A stretch of DNA of 64,000 nt from Phycisphaerae bacterium (GTDB lineage Bacteria; Planctomycetota; Phycisphaerae; UBA1845): assembly GCA_029260215.1 (NCBI GenBank), contig JAJDDQ010000014.1:1-64000 (forward strand), written 5' to 3'. Under the pieces are notes generated by a model, which worked only from the letters and a program-made list of their open reading frames with translations, was not told where the DNA came from and searched no databases. Both the position numbers and the translations under genes were made by a program. Positions 36,807 through 45,216 of the stretch are shown piece after piece (position 1 is the stretch's first letter; each line of letters starts with the position of its first letter).

Positions 36807-37232
36807 TTATTCCTCTTCCGCCTGGGAGGCAAGCGTCAGAAACATCTGAAAATCGATCAGGGTTACCTGACCATCGCCGTCCAGGTCGGCTGAGTTTGCC
36901 AGCTCGTCGTCGCCGAAGTTTCCGAACGAATTCCGGAATGCTTCGAGATCGCTGTCATCCAGCACACCGTCGTTGTTGAGATCGCCGAATTCCTCGACCG
37001 GAACCTCAACGTCTTCCTCGACGACCGGCTCGTCGCCAACCTCGCGGATCGGTTCCTCGATCACAGGCTCAACAATTTCGAAGTTGTCGATGAATGGGTC
37101 TGGTGTGTCGTCCGGTATGGCGCGGTCCGGGGGCGGCGGCTGCATGAAGCAACCCGTCACACCAACACCGGCGACGACGAACAACGTGATATGTAGATAG
37201 AACGTGAGCGGACGTTTGGTAATCTTTCGCAT
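36807..37232 (-). CDS. Lipoprotein with dockerin-like EF-hand repeats
   Basis: The 141-residue product has a lipobox (VGVTGC), a proline/acidic spacer (VEEDVEVPVEE), and two calcium-loop repeats, DLNNDGVLDDSDLEAF and DLDGDGQVTLIDFQMF. The layout suggests an anchored, acidic spacer presenting a dockerin-like module. The cohesin-like PEP-CTERM gene lies 51 bases downstream on the same strand, so they are probably one transcript. I choose the ATG at 37232, which gives a proper lipoprotein signal; the frame is open to 37283. Confidence 0.78.
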   Translation of the reverse strand: MRKITKRPLTFYLHITLFVVAGVGVTGCFMQPPPPDRAIPDDTPDPFIDNFEIVEPVIEEPIREVGDEPVVEEDVEVPVEEFGDLNNDGVLDDSDLEAFRNSFGNFGDDELANSADLDGDGQVTLIDFQMFLTLASQAEEE

Positions 37233-37546
37233 GCCTCTCTCCCTCGTTGTGTGCCCCGCCCTTCCCTCAAAGAACGGAGTCAAGTCACAGCATCATAGCC
37301 AGGCGGAAGTTGCGGTTCAGCCGGAAAACCGAAAATTTGTCCCGATCGGTGCTGGACAACGCAGCCTACGCTCCTGAATGTCGCTACCGGGGTCTTTACC
37401 GGACGCCGTGTGCCGGGAATCCGCCGGCAAGCGATGCGAACGTGGTGCGGGTCGGGGATTTCCGCGTGCCACGATCGGTTCCTGCCATACGGTCCCACCG
37501 AAGTCGGTATGGTGACATCAAGCTGCACGAGCCGTATCCTTCCTGA
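37233..37546. promoter_or_regulatory. Divergent region, dockerin lipoprotein / folD
   Basis: About 310 bases between divergent genes. I see no coding region. Promoters for both sides are expected but I cannot mark them with confidence. Confidence 0.35.
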
Positions 37547-38413
37547 ATGGATGAAGTTCCGAATAACAAACTGATCGATGGTCGGCCTTCTGCGCGGCGG
37601 CTGCTCGAACATGCCAAATCCAATGTTGACCGCTTGCGGGAAGAGCACGGCGTGACGGCTGCCCTGGCCACTGTGCTGGTCGGTGACGATCCTGCGTCGG
37701 CTGCCTACGTCCGTATGAAGCGTCGGCGTTGTGAAGACGTGGGCATGAAGTCACTGTTGATCGAGTTGCCGCGCGGCACGACGACGGAAGAACTGGTGGC
37801 TGAGATCGACAAGTTAGCCCGTGACGATTCCGTTCATGGCATCCTGCTGCAACATCCGGTGCCCGCGCCCATCGACCGTCGGGCAGCGTTTGAGGCCATC
37901 CCCATGAAAAAGGACGTTGACGGTGTGACGTCGGCGACGCTGGGGCGCGTGGTTCTCGGTATGCCTTCGTTCGTACCCTGCACGCCGGCCGGGATCATGC
38001 GTCTGCTTTCGGACTACAAGGTCGAGATCGACGGTGCCCACGCCGTGGTCGTGGGACGCAGCCCCATCCTCGGTAGGCCTATGGCTTCGTTGTTGATTAA
38101 CCAGCACGCGACTGTCACGCTGTGTCACTCGCGTACGCGCAATTTGCCCGCGATCGTGCGTCATGCCGACATCCTCATTGCCGCCGTCGGCAAAGCCCGT
38201 TTCATTCAGGGGGATTGGATCGCGCCCGGGGCTGTGGTCATCGACGCGGGATACAACGAAGGCAACGTCGGCGACGTCGACTTTGAAGCCGCCTTGCCCC
38301 ACGTCCGACTGATCACGCCCGTTCCCGGCGGCGTAGGCCCCATGACCATCGCCACCCTCATCGACCAGACCACCATCGCCGCCGCCCAAGAAAAGGGGTC
38401 GGGAGTCGTTTAA
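37547..38413 (+). CDS. folD: Methylenetetrahydrofolate dehydrogenase/cyclohydrolase
   Basis: FolD interconverts 5,10-methylene-, methenyl- and 10-formyl-tetrahydrofolate in the cytoplasm using NADP. Family motifs are present: YVRMKRRRCEDVG with the catalytic lysine, GILLQHPVPAP, PCTPAGIMRLL, VVVGRSPILGRPMASLL for dinucleotide binding and PVPGGVGPMTIATLI. Length (288) is normal. The last residues, KGSGVV, are encoded by an inserted REP repeat (38391-38411), which also supplies the first base of the stop codon; the family's natural end lies just before it. Confidence 0.96.
   Translation: MDEVPNNKLIDGRPSARRLLEHAKSNVDRLREEHGVTAALATVLVGDDPASAAYVRMKRRRCEDVGMKSLLIELPRGTTTEELVAEIDKLARDDSVHGILLQHPVPAPIDRRAAFEAIPMKKDVDGVTSATLGRVVLGMPSFVPCTPAGIMRLLSDYKVEIDGAHAVVVGRSPILGRPMASLLINQHATVTLCHSRTRNLPAIVRHADILIAAVGKARFIQGDWIAPGAVVIDAGYNEGNVGDVDFEAALPHVRLITPVPGGVGPMTIATLIDQTTIAAAQEKGSGVV
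38391..38411 (+). repeat. REP family 1 (RAYT-linked), copy 1
   Basis: AAAGGGGTCGGGAGTCGTTT (38392-38411, one extra A in front) overlaps the 3' end of folD and encodes its last residues. It points towards the transposase gene and is in inverted orientation to copy 2 on its other side. Confidence 0.85.
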
Positions 38414-38416
38414 GTC

Positions 38417-39113
38417 TCAATCGGTGGAATCGATACGTTTCTTCGGGCGACCGGGGGGATTAAGCGACGAGGTCAAGCCAAGTTTCTCGGCTGTGTGCTC
38501 TTGCCATTGCGCGTCGCCGAATGGTGTGCCGCGCTGCGTTGAAGCTCTCAAGGCTGAAAGCTCGCTTTCGTCGTCCCGCCGGTTGACGTTCTGCACCCAG
38601 TTGCGTGGCGGCGGTACGGGCCAATGTCCTGTTGCCGCGAGGAAAGCGCGATCCTGCACGCTGCGCCTGCGACGGGTCGCGAGGCTGCACCAGCGCCAGT
38701 CTTCGGCGTTCTCGACAAGGCCTGCGCGCAGGGCATTGCGTTCGATGTATCGGCACACTGTGAGAAAATGATGGTCCTGTTTGATCGGAAACGACTTGTA
38801 TCGTCCCTGATACAGTGGCCCCGTACCAGACGTGCCGTGGTGTGCGTGCCAACGTTGCGTGTGCGTGACGGTGAGCCATCGCATGAATTCGGATAGATCG
38901 CCGTCCGCCTTTGGCCAAAGCACCAAGTGCCAATGGTTGGGCATGATGCAATAGCTGATGATCCGCATGCCGGTGCGTTCCCACGCTTCCGCAAGCACGC
39001 GTTCAAATGCTTCGTAGTCAGCCTCTTTCTTGAAAATCGTCGCGCGACGGACGGCGCGATTCAAAACGTGGTACGCGAAACCGCCGGCAGCGTGTCGAGG
39101 TCGTCTTGGCATG
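38417..39113 (-). CDS. REP-associated tyrosine transposase (RAYT)
   Basis: This Y1-type, single-copy transposase is thought to mobilise REP sequences as single-stranded DNA. The HUH motif is NHWHLVL and the catalytic tyrosine sits in CRYIERNALRAGLV; PRRPRHAAGGFAYHVLNRA at the start and GPLYQGRYKSFPI are typical. The 232-residue product begins at the ATG at 39113; the open frame to 39217 overlaps a REP. REP family 1 copies lie in inverted orientation on both sides (38391-38411 and 39150-39169), which supports this protein as their enzyme. No membrane or DNA-binding accessory domain is added. Confidence 0.93.
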
Positions 39114-39144
39114 CGCGCGATTCTCGACGGAACGAGCCAGTTTG

Positions 39145-40005
39145 TCAAGAAACGACTCCCGACCCCTTTCCGAGAAGAGCGAGGCTGGTGATGGACGTTC
39201 CGAGCTTGGTGGGCCACGGAAGCGATCCGAGGGGCAGTGTCTTGATGGGCACGCCTTCGTCGATCAATCGCCGCGTGGCCATGGCCGGGCCGACAGCGAA
39301 TGAACCGCGAGGCCAGAGCAGCTTTTCATCCGGAAAGAAATCGTGCAGCAATACGTACCCGCCAGGGCGAAGGCAGGCGAGGGCGGCTGGCACTTCGCGA
39401 TAGACAGCCGGTGCTGCATGGTCGCCGTCCAGAAAGATCATGTCGTATTTTTGCCCGCAGTCTCTCATGAAGGGTATTGCGGGCTGGGCGTGGAAGGTGA
39501 CGAAATCATCGAAGCCGAGTTTCCGGATCATCTCACGCGGAGCAAACATGGAGCCGAACCGCAACCACGGCTTCGATCGTTCGTCGTTGACATCGCGAAT
39601 GTCTGCCGTGTCGAGATGGATTTGCGCTGCGTCGCTCTTTGCGTGGGTTCGTCGCATCGCGGCTGCGATGTGAATGGTGGAAGCACCGATGTGCGTACCG
39701 ACCTCAAGAAAAGTTCTGGGCTTGAGGTGGCGGACGAGGCAATGAATGGCGCGTCGGTCGCCGGGGTTCACGCCGCCGGCGCGTTCGTGGATGCCCAAAT
39801 CGGCAAGCTCAGGCTGCATGTCCTGCCAGTCCCCGGCGTAGTCGTCGTTGGAGAAGATAGCCGCGAGGTCGAGGTCGTCGATGCGTCCGAGGGGTTCAGC
39901 GTTGCAGGGGATGGTTTCGACGTGGCGGAGCCGGCCTCCGTCGCGAATGATCTGGAGACGTCTCGCCAACGCAGCCGGCACGAGCCTCTTGGCATATTTG
40001 AGCAT
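39145..40005 (-). CDS. Class I SAM-dependent methyltransferase (Methyltransf_24 type)
   Basis: The Rossmann methyltransferase core is clear: SAM-binding TFLEVGTHIGASTIHIAAAM, the acidic loop MIFLDGDHAAPAVYREV, and LRPGGYVLLHDFF. This group often modifies small molecules or sugars in surface-polymer loci. The final residues GKGSGVVS and the position of the stop come from an inserted REP repeat (39150-39169), as in folD. A 287-residue length is typical. Substrate unknown. Confidence 0.8.
   Translation of the reverse strand: MLKYAKRLVPAALARRLQIIRDGGRLRHVETIPCNAEPLGRIDDLDLAAIFSNDDYAGDWQDMQPELADLGIHERAGGVNPGDRRAIHCLVRHLKPRTFLEVGTHIGASTIHIAAAMRRTHAKSDAAQIHLDTADIRDVNDERSKPWLRFGSMFAPREMIRKLGFDDFVTFHAQPAIPFMRDCGQKYDMIFLDGDHAAPAVYREVPAALACLRPGGYVLLHDFFPDEKLLWPRGSFAVGPAMATRRLIDEGVPIKTLPLGSLPWPTKLGTSITSLALLGKGSGVVS
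39150..39169 (-). repeat. REP family 1, copy 2
   Basis: AAACGACTCCCGACCCCTTT, the reverse complement of copy 1, lies within the 3' coding end of the methyltransferase gene and just upstream of the RAYT start. Confidence 0.85.
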
Positions 40006-40066
40006 CGGTCCAATCTCCAGTATGAGAACATATCAGGCGAGCGCGTGAGGATCAAGCAACCAGAAT

Positions 40067-40086
40067 AAAGGGGTCGGGAGTCGTTT
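40067..40086 (+). repeat. REP family 1, copy 3
   Basis: AAAGGGGTCGGGAGTCGTTT, a perfect copy, 62 bases upstream of the methyltransferase start. With copy 4 it bounds a 188-base inverted pair. Confidence 0.85.
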
Positions 40087-40234
40087 CTCACTGACGAACG
40101 GCGTGACGAAGTCGGATTGAGTGTGTCGCCGATGTGAATCGCCCCGCCGGAGCGCCGGAACGCGCGTGGGTTGCGTTACGCTTATCACTCGCGGACAGGC
40201 CCGTCACTGAACAGATTTGTGTTCAGCACACGAT

Positions 40235-40254
40235 AAACGACTCCCGACCCCTTT
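40235..40254 (-). repeat. REP family 1, copy 4
   Basis: AAACGACTCCCGACCCCTTT, inverted relative to copy 3 and directly upstream of the gene at 40272. The 148 bases between copies 3 and 4 (40087-40234) hold no gene; the pair resembles a BIME-type unit. Confidence 0.85.
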
Positions 40255-40271
40255 AATTGAGGACTGTCGCG

Positions 40272-40973
40272 ATGTTTGAGGAATTGGATTACCGCAAGAC
40301 CGAACTGGGAGAACTGATTCTGCGACGAAGGGCGGTGCTCTCGCTTGACGGGGCAGAGGTGTATGAGGTCAAGCTGGACGGGGAATTCCTCATGTCCAGC
40401 CTGGTCAAGGACGCCGAAATCGCCTTGGCTACTGAAGCATTGCGTCTGATCGAGTGTGCCGAGTGCGATGTGCTGGTCGGCGGCTTGGGGCTTGGATACA
40501 CAGCCCAGGCTGCATTGGATGCGCAGAATGTGCGGTCGGTGATGGTGATCGAGTATCTTGAGGGTGTCATCGATTGGCATCGGCGTTGTTTGGTGCCCTT
40601 GGGGCAATCACTCACCGAAGACGCGCGGTGCGCACTGATTCTGGGCGACTTCTTTGAGGCCATCATGTCGCGGTCGGTCAACTCCCCGGTGGCGGGTCGC
40701 CGTTTTCACGCGATCCTGCTGGATATTGACCATTCACCGCAGTGCCTACTTCAGCCGTCCCACGCAGGCTTCTACAAACGTGAGGGGTTGGAGCGGCTGG
40801 TTGATCGGCTGCATGCCGGAGGGGTGTTCGCGGTGTGGTCCGCCGATCCACCGGAAGAGGGATTCCTGAACGGGCTGCGGTCGGTGTTCGCGGATGTTCA
40901 GGTCCGAGAATGCGCGTTTCACAATCCTCTGTTGAACGAGGACGACGTGAATTACATCTATCTCGCCAAATGA
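40272..40973 (+). CDS. Spermidine-synthase-like methyltransferase-fold protein
   Basis: The 233-residue protein has the spermine/spermidine synthase Rossmann fold: CDVLVGGLGLGYTAQAAL as the nucleotide loop, VMVIEYLEGVIDWHR, and HAILLDIDHSPQCLL in place of the aminopropyl-transfer DxxDP region. Several synthase residues differ, so the substrate may not be putrescine; such standalone proteins are common in Planctomycetota and proteobacteria. I start at the ATG at 40272, 17 bases after REP copy 4; a TTG at 40257 would begin near the repeat. Confidence 0.72.
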   Translation: MFEELDYRKTELGELILRRRAVLSLDGAEVYEVKLDGEFLMSSLVKDAEIALATEALRLIECAECDVLVGGLGLGYTAQAALDAQNVRSVMVIEYLEGVIDWHRRCLVPLGQSLTEDARCALILGDFFEAIMSRSVNSPVAGRRFHAILLDIDHSPQCLLQPSHAGFYKREGLERLVDRLHAGGVFAVWSADPPEEGFLNGLRSVFADVQVRECAFHNPLLNEDDVNYIYLAK

Positions 40974-41380
40974 AAACATGTCGGGGAAATCGCCGGGGTT
41001 AATCGGCTTGGAATAGCTTGTGGGGTAACAGGTCAACTATGTGCAATGCGTGCGTATCTTCTGTCCTTTCCTTGCGACGGAAAACAGCCTTTTTCCCCCT
41101 TGCAAATGGGGTGTATGGACCGGGGACAAGGGTAACACTCGTGCAGATGACGACCGGAAGTCGGTGGACAACTTAATCGGTCGCAAATTTCTCATCCACG
41201 ACACATCAGTTGCTTTTCCAGAGCATCTCATCGTTTGCGAACCGGGCTCTTTTTTCGTTGCCCCTGGCCACGCGATACCTCCTGGGGGCCAACGGCGGGG
41301 CAATTGCGATTCTGGTTTACAGTGGGCGATTCCGGAAGTACGCTGCGCGGGGAGGTCAAGGTACGTTGGAGGCGGTTGGC
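40974..41380. other. Intergenic region with half copy of family A element
   Basis: No gene is seen in these 407 bases. The left end (GTAACAGGTCAACTATGTGC from 41025) and interior (CCTTGCGACGGAAAACAG and a CCCCCTTGCAAATGGGG palindrome near 41093-41109) match the family A element at 640-885. The right end is not found, so this is a truncated copy, about 41025-41135. The rest presumably holds the promoter of the prepilin-like gene. Confidence 0.55.
41025..41135 (+). mobile_element. Truncated family A MITE-like copy
   Basis: Degenerate left terminal repeat and internal palindrome, as described for this region; no right terminus and no target duplication. Similarity to 640-760 runs along most of its length. 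Confidence 0.55.
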
Positions 41381-42100
41381 ATGCGATATCGACGAGTTGG
41401 GTTCACATTGGTTGAGTTACTGGTGGTCATTGCGATCGTGGCGCTACTGCTCACGATGCTGCTGCCGTCGCTGGCGCGTGCGCGGGGACAGGCTAAGCTG
41501 ATTCGTTGCGGCGCGAACCTTCACCAGCTTTCCACTGCAATGGAGATGTATGCCTCATCCAATCGCGGTTGGTTTCCCCCCTGGTCGGTTTGGCACGTTT
41601 GGGGATACTATGGTACCGAGCTCGATGGTACCGGGGGCGATGCGGAAGGTCCCGCGTGGTCTGAGCGCCTGCGTGACGACGGGTCACTGCCCAGCGTCAA
41701 CATCTATCGCTGCCCCAGTTTTCCATCACAGGTCAACGTCTCGTATTTTGAGGCCGCCTACGCGTCATGGAATCGCTATGAGCTTCGGGCCACCAGGCAA
41801 GATTGGATCAAGTACCCGTCGACATTTGTGTTGGGCGGAGATTGTACGAATCCGCTGTTTTACAAACCTCCGTGGGGTGCCAACGAAGCAGTTGGCATCG
41901 ATGACGCCGACATGGACGACGCTTCGATGCCTTGTTTGGATTGGTCGAAACTCATCCACATGGACTCGGCTCTCAATGTCCAGTTCGCCGATGGGCACGT
42001 CTCTCAATATTCCTCATTCAGCCGAGGGGAGATGACTTACGACACGATCACGCGCTCGATGGATTGGGGCGGATTCGACACAGGCGGGAACGCTCCGTAG
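41381..42100 (+). CDS. Prepilin-type N-methylation protein (pseudopilin-like)
   Basis: The product starts MRYRRVGFTLVELLVVIAIV, a textbook type III signal with cleavage before phenylalanine (G7/F8) and the conserved glutamate at +5. The 240-residue protein has a hydrophobic helix (8-30) and a globular domain ending in DSALNVQFADGHVSQYSSF, the H-x-G-G-x-N-x-x-F-x-D-G-H style C-terminus of planctomycetal prepilin families (DUF1559-like). It could be a subunit for the pilus/secretion cluster at 10.9-19.7 kb. Two signal-peptidase/assembly genes expected for it are not in this window. Confidence 0.85.
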   Translation: MRYRRVGFTLVELLVVIAIVALLLTMLLPSLARARGQAKLIRCGANLHQLSTAMEMYASSNRGWFPPWSVWHVWGYYGTELDGTGGDAEGPAWSERLRDDGSLPSVNIYRCPSFPSQVNVSYFEAAYASWNRYELRATRQDWIKYPSTFVLGGDCTNPLFYKPPWGANEAVGIDDADMDDASMPCLDWSKLIHMDSALNVQFADGHVSQYSSFSRGEMTYDTITRSMDWGGFDTGGNAP

Positions 42101-42167
42101 GCCAAAGTGCCTGAGAAACAATGCGCCACAATGCCTGTTACAACACCCGTGCAAGGGAGTTCGCTCG

Positions 42168-42890
42168 GTGAAATGTGTTCATACGATCCACTTCTTGATG
42201 GTCTTTCCGGCGCTGGTGTTTTCCGGATGCGGGAGCCCGCGCATGGTCGTGACGCAATACGGAGCAGTTCGAGAGGTGTTGCGAGCGCGACGTACCGAAC
42301 CACGAATTGACCTCGCAACGGTCGTCGAGCTTCCCAATGCATACGCCGTTGGTGCGCTGGAGAAGCTTGAAGGTGAAATCACGATTGTCGATGGACAGGT
42401 GTGGGTCGCCAGAGCCAAAGGTGACAGCCTGTCGGTGAGTGGCCCTGCCGTCGTTGCGTCGGATCGGGCAACCCTTCTCACACTGAGTCACGTCACGCGG
42501 TGGATGCACCTTCGGCTGGCCAACGACCTGTCTGGTGACGATCTTGAGTTGGCTGTCAGGCAGCATGCACGCGACCAGGGGATTGACACCGACAGTCCAT
42601 TTCCCTTTCTTATCGAAGGGGAGGTCAAGCTGCTCGAAGCACATGTCATCGCCGGTTCCTGCCCATTGTCAAGTTCGTCGGACGGGGCTGAACCGTGGCG
42701 TTTGTCAGTTGACAAGCTCGTAGACGCTACGCTTGTCGGATTTTTCGCCAACAATCAAGCCGGCAGCATGACACACCACGGCACTTCGGTTCACATGCAC
42801 ATCGTCTTGGTAAGAAACGAACAAACGATCACAGCACATGTTGATAAAGTCGCGATGACCGCTGGAAGTATTCTTCGACTGCCGAAGTAG
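42168..42890 (+). CDS. Acetolactate-decarboxylase-like lipoprotein
   Basis: The GTG at 42168 (AAGGGAG site upstream) starts a lipoprotein signal (FPALVFSGC). The rest resembles alpha-acetolactate decarboxylase: VGALEKLEGEITIVDGQVWVAR in the N-terminal half, and THHGTSVHMHIVLVRNEQTI with H209, H211 and H224 near the C-terminus. These match the HxH plus third-histidine zinc site, though the last spacing is two residues longer than in the classical enzymes. Known enzymes make acetoin and are cytoplasmic or secreted; a membrane-anchored form is unusual. Activity is unproven; it may be a distant relative with another substrate. Confidence 0.6.
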   Translation: MKCVHTIHFLMVFPALVFSGCGSPRMVVTQYGAVREVLRARRTEPRIDLATVVELPNAYAVGALEKLEGEITIVDGQVWVARAKGDSLSVSGPAVVASDRATLLTLSHVTRWMHLRLANDLSGDDLELAVRQHARDQGIDTDSPFPFLIEGEVKLLEAHVIAGSCPLSSSSDGAEPWRLSVDKLVDATLVGFFANNQAGSMTHHGTSVHMHIVLVRNEQTITAHVDKVAMTAGSILRLPK

Positions 42891-42914
42891 TGGGAGTTTT
42901 CGGGAAATATAGTC

Positions 42915-45098
42915 TTATTGGGGGTGGTACCGCCGCCACAGACGTTCGATTTGGCCGTCGCTTAACTGTCCGTCAATGCCAAGCGCGCGGCGCCTATCTT
43001 TGCGCAATGCGTCAGCGCGATTCAATCCCTCGCCCCACAAAGTGTTGTTTTGTGCAAACGGCTGCGTGTAATAATCGTCGCCCCCAGCGTCGATGAACAA
43101 CCCCACGCAACTCATCGTCTCCCTAATACCCGACAAACGGGAGGCAAACCCCAATGTGTGGTCCGAGGGTGTATGGTATTTGTCGTTGCCGGCCACATCG
43201 ATGAACAAACCAACACCAGCAGCATTTCCGGCACCGGTGGAAAGCCCCGGACCACAATATTCGTCATTGCCCGACAGGTCAGCCAGAAACCCGACCGAGA
43301 GATCGTGACCTGTGCCAAGGCTGGTGGACATCGTGGCTTTGTAATTGTCGTCACCGGCCTCATCAAGAATCGCCCCAATCGCAAAATGGGCAGCCGCACC
43401 CTGCACATACCATTGGCCTGAGTAGTGATCGTTACCTGATGCATCGATTAGAAAACCCGCCGAAAGCCAATACCCAACGCCTTGGCCAAACACGCCGCAA
43501 GAGTACGAATCATTACCTTTTGCGTCGAACAACACGGCGACTCCACCGTCGATGCTGTACCCATCCTTGAAGTCGGCACGATGTCCTGATGCGGCTCCTT
43601 GGCACATCGATGTATTGTGTTCGGAGGATTGGGAGGACGGGAAGCGAATATCGGTGTCGTTGGCTTCGTAGCAATCGTCACCCGCCAAATCAATAAGTGC
43701 GGAGACTCCACGCACAAACGCGAAGGCTTGGGAAGCTGTGTAGGCTTCGTAGACATCGTGACCATCGCGGTCGACAAGCAGTCCCAAACCCGCGACGGAT
43801 GATCCCTGACTGTTGGCGATCGCCTTGTATCGATCCCTGCCCTGCCAGTCGTCACAAATGCCGGCACCCAGGAGTCCGAAACCCATTCCGCGATCCGTGA
43901 CTTCGTACGTGTCATTTCCGCGCGTATCAACTAACAGGCCAATTCCGCCGACACCGGCACCAAAAGCGCACAGAATGGATTGGTGTGGAATGCGATCACG
44001 GTCCGCAGAAGCGTCGTCTCCCAACATGGACTCCAATGGCTCCTGTGGCGATCTGTATTGGTCATTCCCGGCTACGTCAATGATGACGGAAATGGGATTA
44101 ACAGGATAAGTTGCACCAGCCCCGGCGTGGTAGATGTCATCACCTTTGAAATCCAGAATCAGCAGATAGTCGTCCGGAGCGTAGTCGCTCGCATTGTTCG
44201 CATCGATCACGACGAGCCCGTAGGGTGTTCGCCATTGCCAATGGAACAAACCCGCCGGAGATACAAGATCCGCAGCGCGTGCGACTGCATGGACAGCGAT
44301 GGCGAGCTCTTCCGTCGCGGCGAACGTGTGACCAACTTCGAACGCGCTCAAGACATGTCTCGACTTCGTCGTGTCAGCCTGTTTGTCAAAATCAAACAGG
44401 ACGGCCAACTTCTGCGGGTCGCTCAGGAGTGAGTCGTCGATCCCAGCCAACGCCCGGTCCTGCGAATGCATCGCCCGGCGCGCAACGTTGAGGATCAGCG
44501 CTGTCATGCACTGCGCGGAGGAAGGCAGATCGACTAGGGACGACCGCAGGTGATTCCGTTCCACCGCGCTGAGCGGTTCCCCGGCGCGCATGTGCAAACG
44601 TATCACAGCTTCAAGTAGCGCGTTTTCCGTGGCGGCTTGCCGTGTCTCGACTTCGATCGGATTGCCAAGAAGTGCGCGCCTCACCGCACGATCGTTCAAT
44701 CGTGTGAGTACTTCGATGACACCTACCAGGCTCTTGGGGGGTACCAAAGCACCGGATTTCGGCGACGGGTGTGCAATTTCCGGTTGAACGCAAACCCGTC
44801 GTCCCAGCCTGCCGTTCGCGTCAGGCGTCAGAGACTTCAGGAAACTCCGACCCACATGCTGCATAAACCATTTGCTCTGCATGGGTTCATTCAGGAGAAA
44901 AGCCAGCGTTCCTGAGACGGCACTGCGATTGGTGAGACGGTCGAGATCGATACGTTGGATGTGGGCGCGCTCAAGGATTTCACCAATCACTACGGCATCA
45001 TCGCGCACCGCGGACACTTGGGGATCCTTTGCATTCGCGTCCGGTGGCAACGCGACCGCACTCAGCAATAACGTATTCAGGAGATATCGAACCAGCAT
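42915..45098 (-). CDS. Secreted protein with 12 G-N-D-x-Y-type repeats
   Basis: I do not recognise a named family. A signal peptide (LVRYLLNTLLLSAVALPPDANA) is followed by a helical region (about 25-300). A repeat region (about 320-700) has 12 copies of [L/I]xDxxG[N/D/H/R]DxY, for example LIDASGNDHY, LFDAKGNDSY, IIDVAGNDQY, each 28-50 residues apart. The D-x-x-G-N-D pattern looks suited to metal (calcium) binding and to a solenoid fold, in the manner of RTX repeats but with a longer period. The ATG at 45098 has a GGAGAAG site. It ends the strand segment downstream of the CLC channel gene. Confidence 0.7.
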   Translation of the reverse strand: MLVRYLLNTLLLSAVALPPDANAKDPQVSAVRDDAVVIGEILERAHIQRIDLDRLTNRSAVSGTLAFLLNEPMQSKWFMQHVGRSFLKSLTPDANGRLGRRVCVQPEIAHPSPKSGALVPPKSLVGVIEVLTRLNDRAVRRALLGNPIEVETRQAATENALLEAVIRLHMRAGEPLSAVERNHLRSSLVDLPSSAQCMTALILNVARRAMHSQDRALAGIDDSLLSDPQKLAVLFDFDKQADTTKSRHVLSAFEVGHTFAATEELAIAVHAVARAADLVSPAGLFHWQWRTPYGLVVIDANNASDYAPDDYLLILDFKGDDIYHAGAGATYPVNPISVIIDVAGNDQYRSPQEPLESMLGDDASADRDRIPHQSILCAFGAGVGGIGLLVDTRGNDTYEVTDRGMGFGLLGAGICDDWQGRDRYKAIANSQGSSVAGLGLLVDRDGHDVYEAYTASQAFAFVRGVSALIDLAGDDCYEANDTDIRFPSSQSSEHNTSMCQGAASGHRADFKDGYSIDGGVAVLFDAKGNDSYSCGVFGQGVGYWLSAGFLIDASGNDHYSGQWYVQGAAAHFAIGAILDEAGDDNYKATMSTSLGTGHDLSVGFLADLSGNDEYCGPGLSTGAGNAAGVGLFIDVAGNDKYHTPSDHTLGFASRLSGIRETMSCVGLFIDAGGDDYYTQPFAQNNTLWGEGLNRADALRKDRRRALGIDGQLSDGQIERLWRRYHPQ

Positions 45099-45216
45099 TG
45101 TCTTCTCCGCGTTGCCCGACTTCGCGTTTCGCAACCGTCCCACTCGTTGTTTGCACACGTTGTTGTTCCTGCCCCGGAATCTCGCCTTTCTCAACGATCC
45201 GGCACTACGGGGCTTG

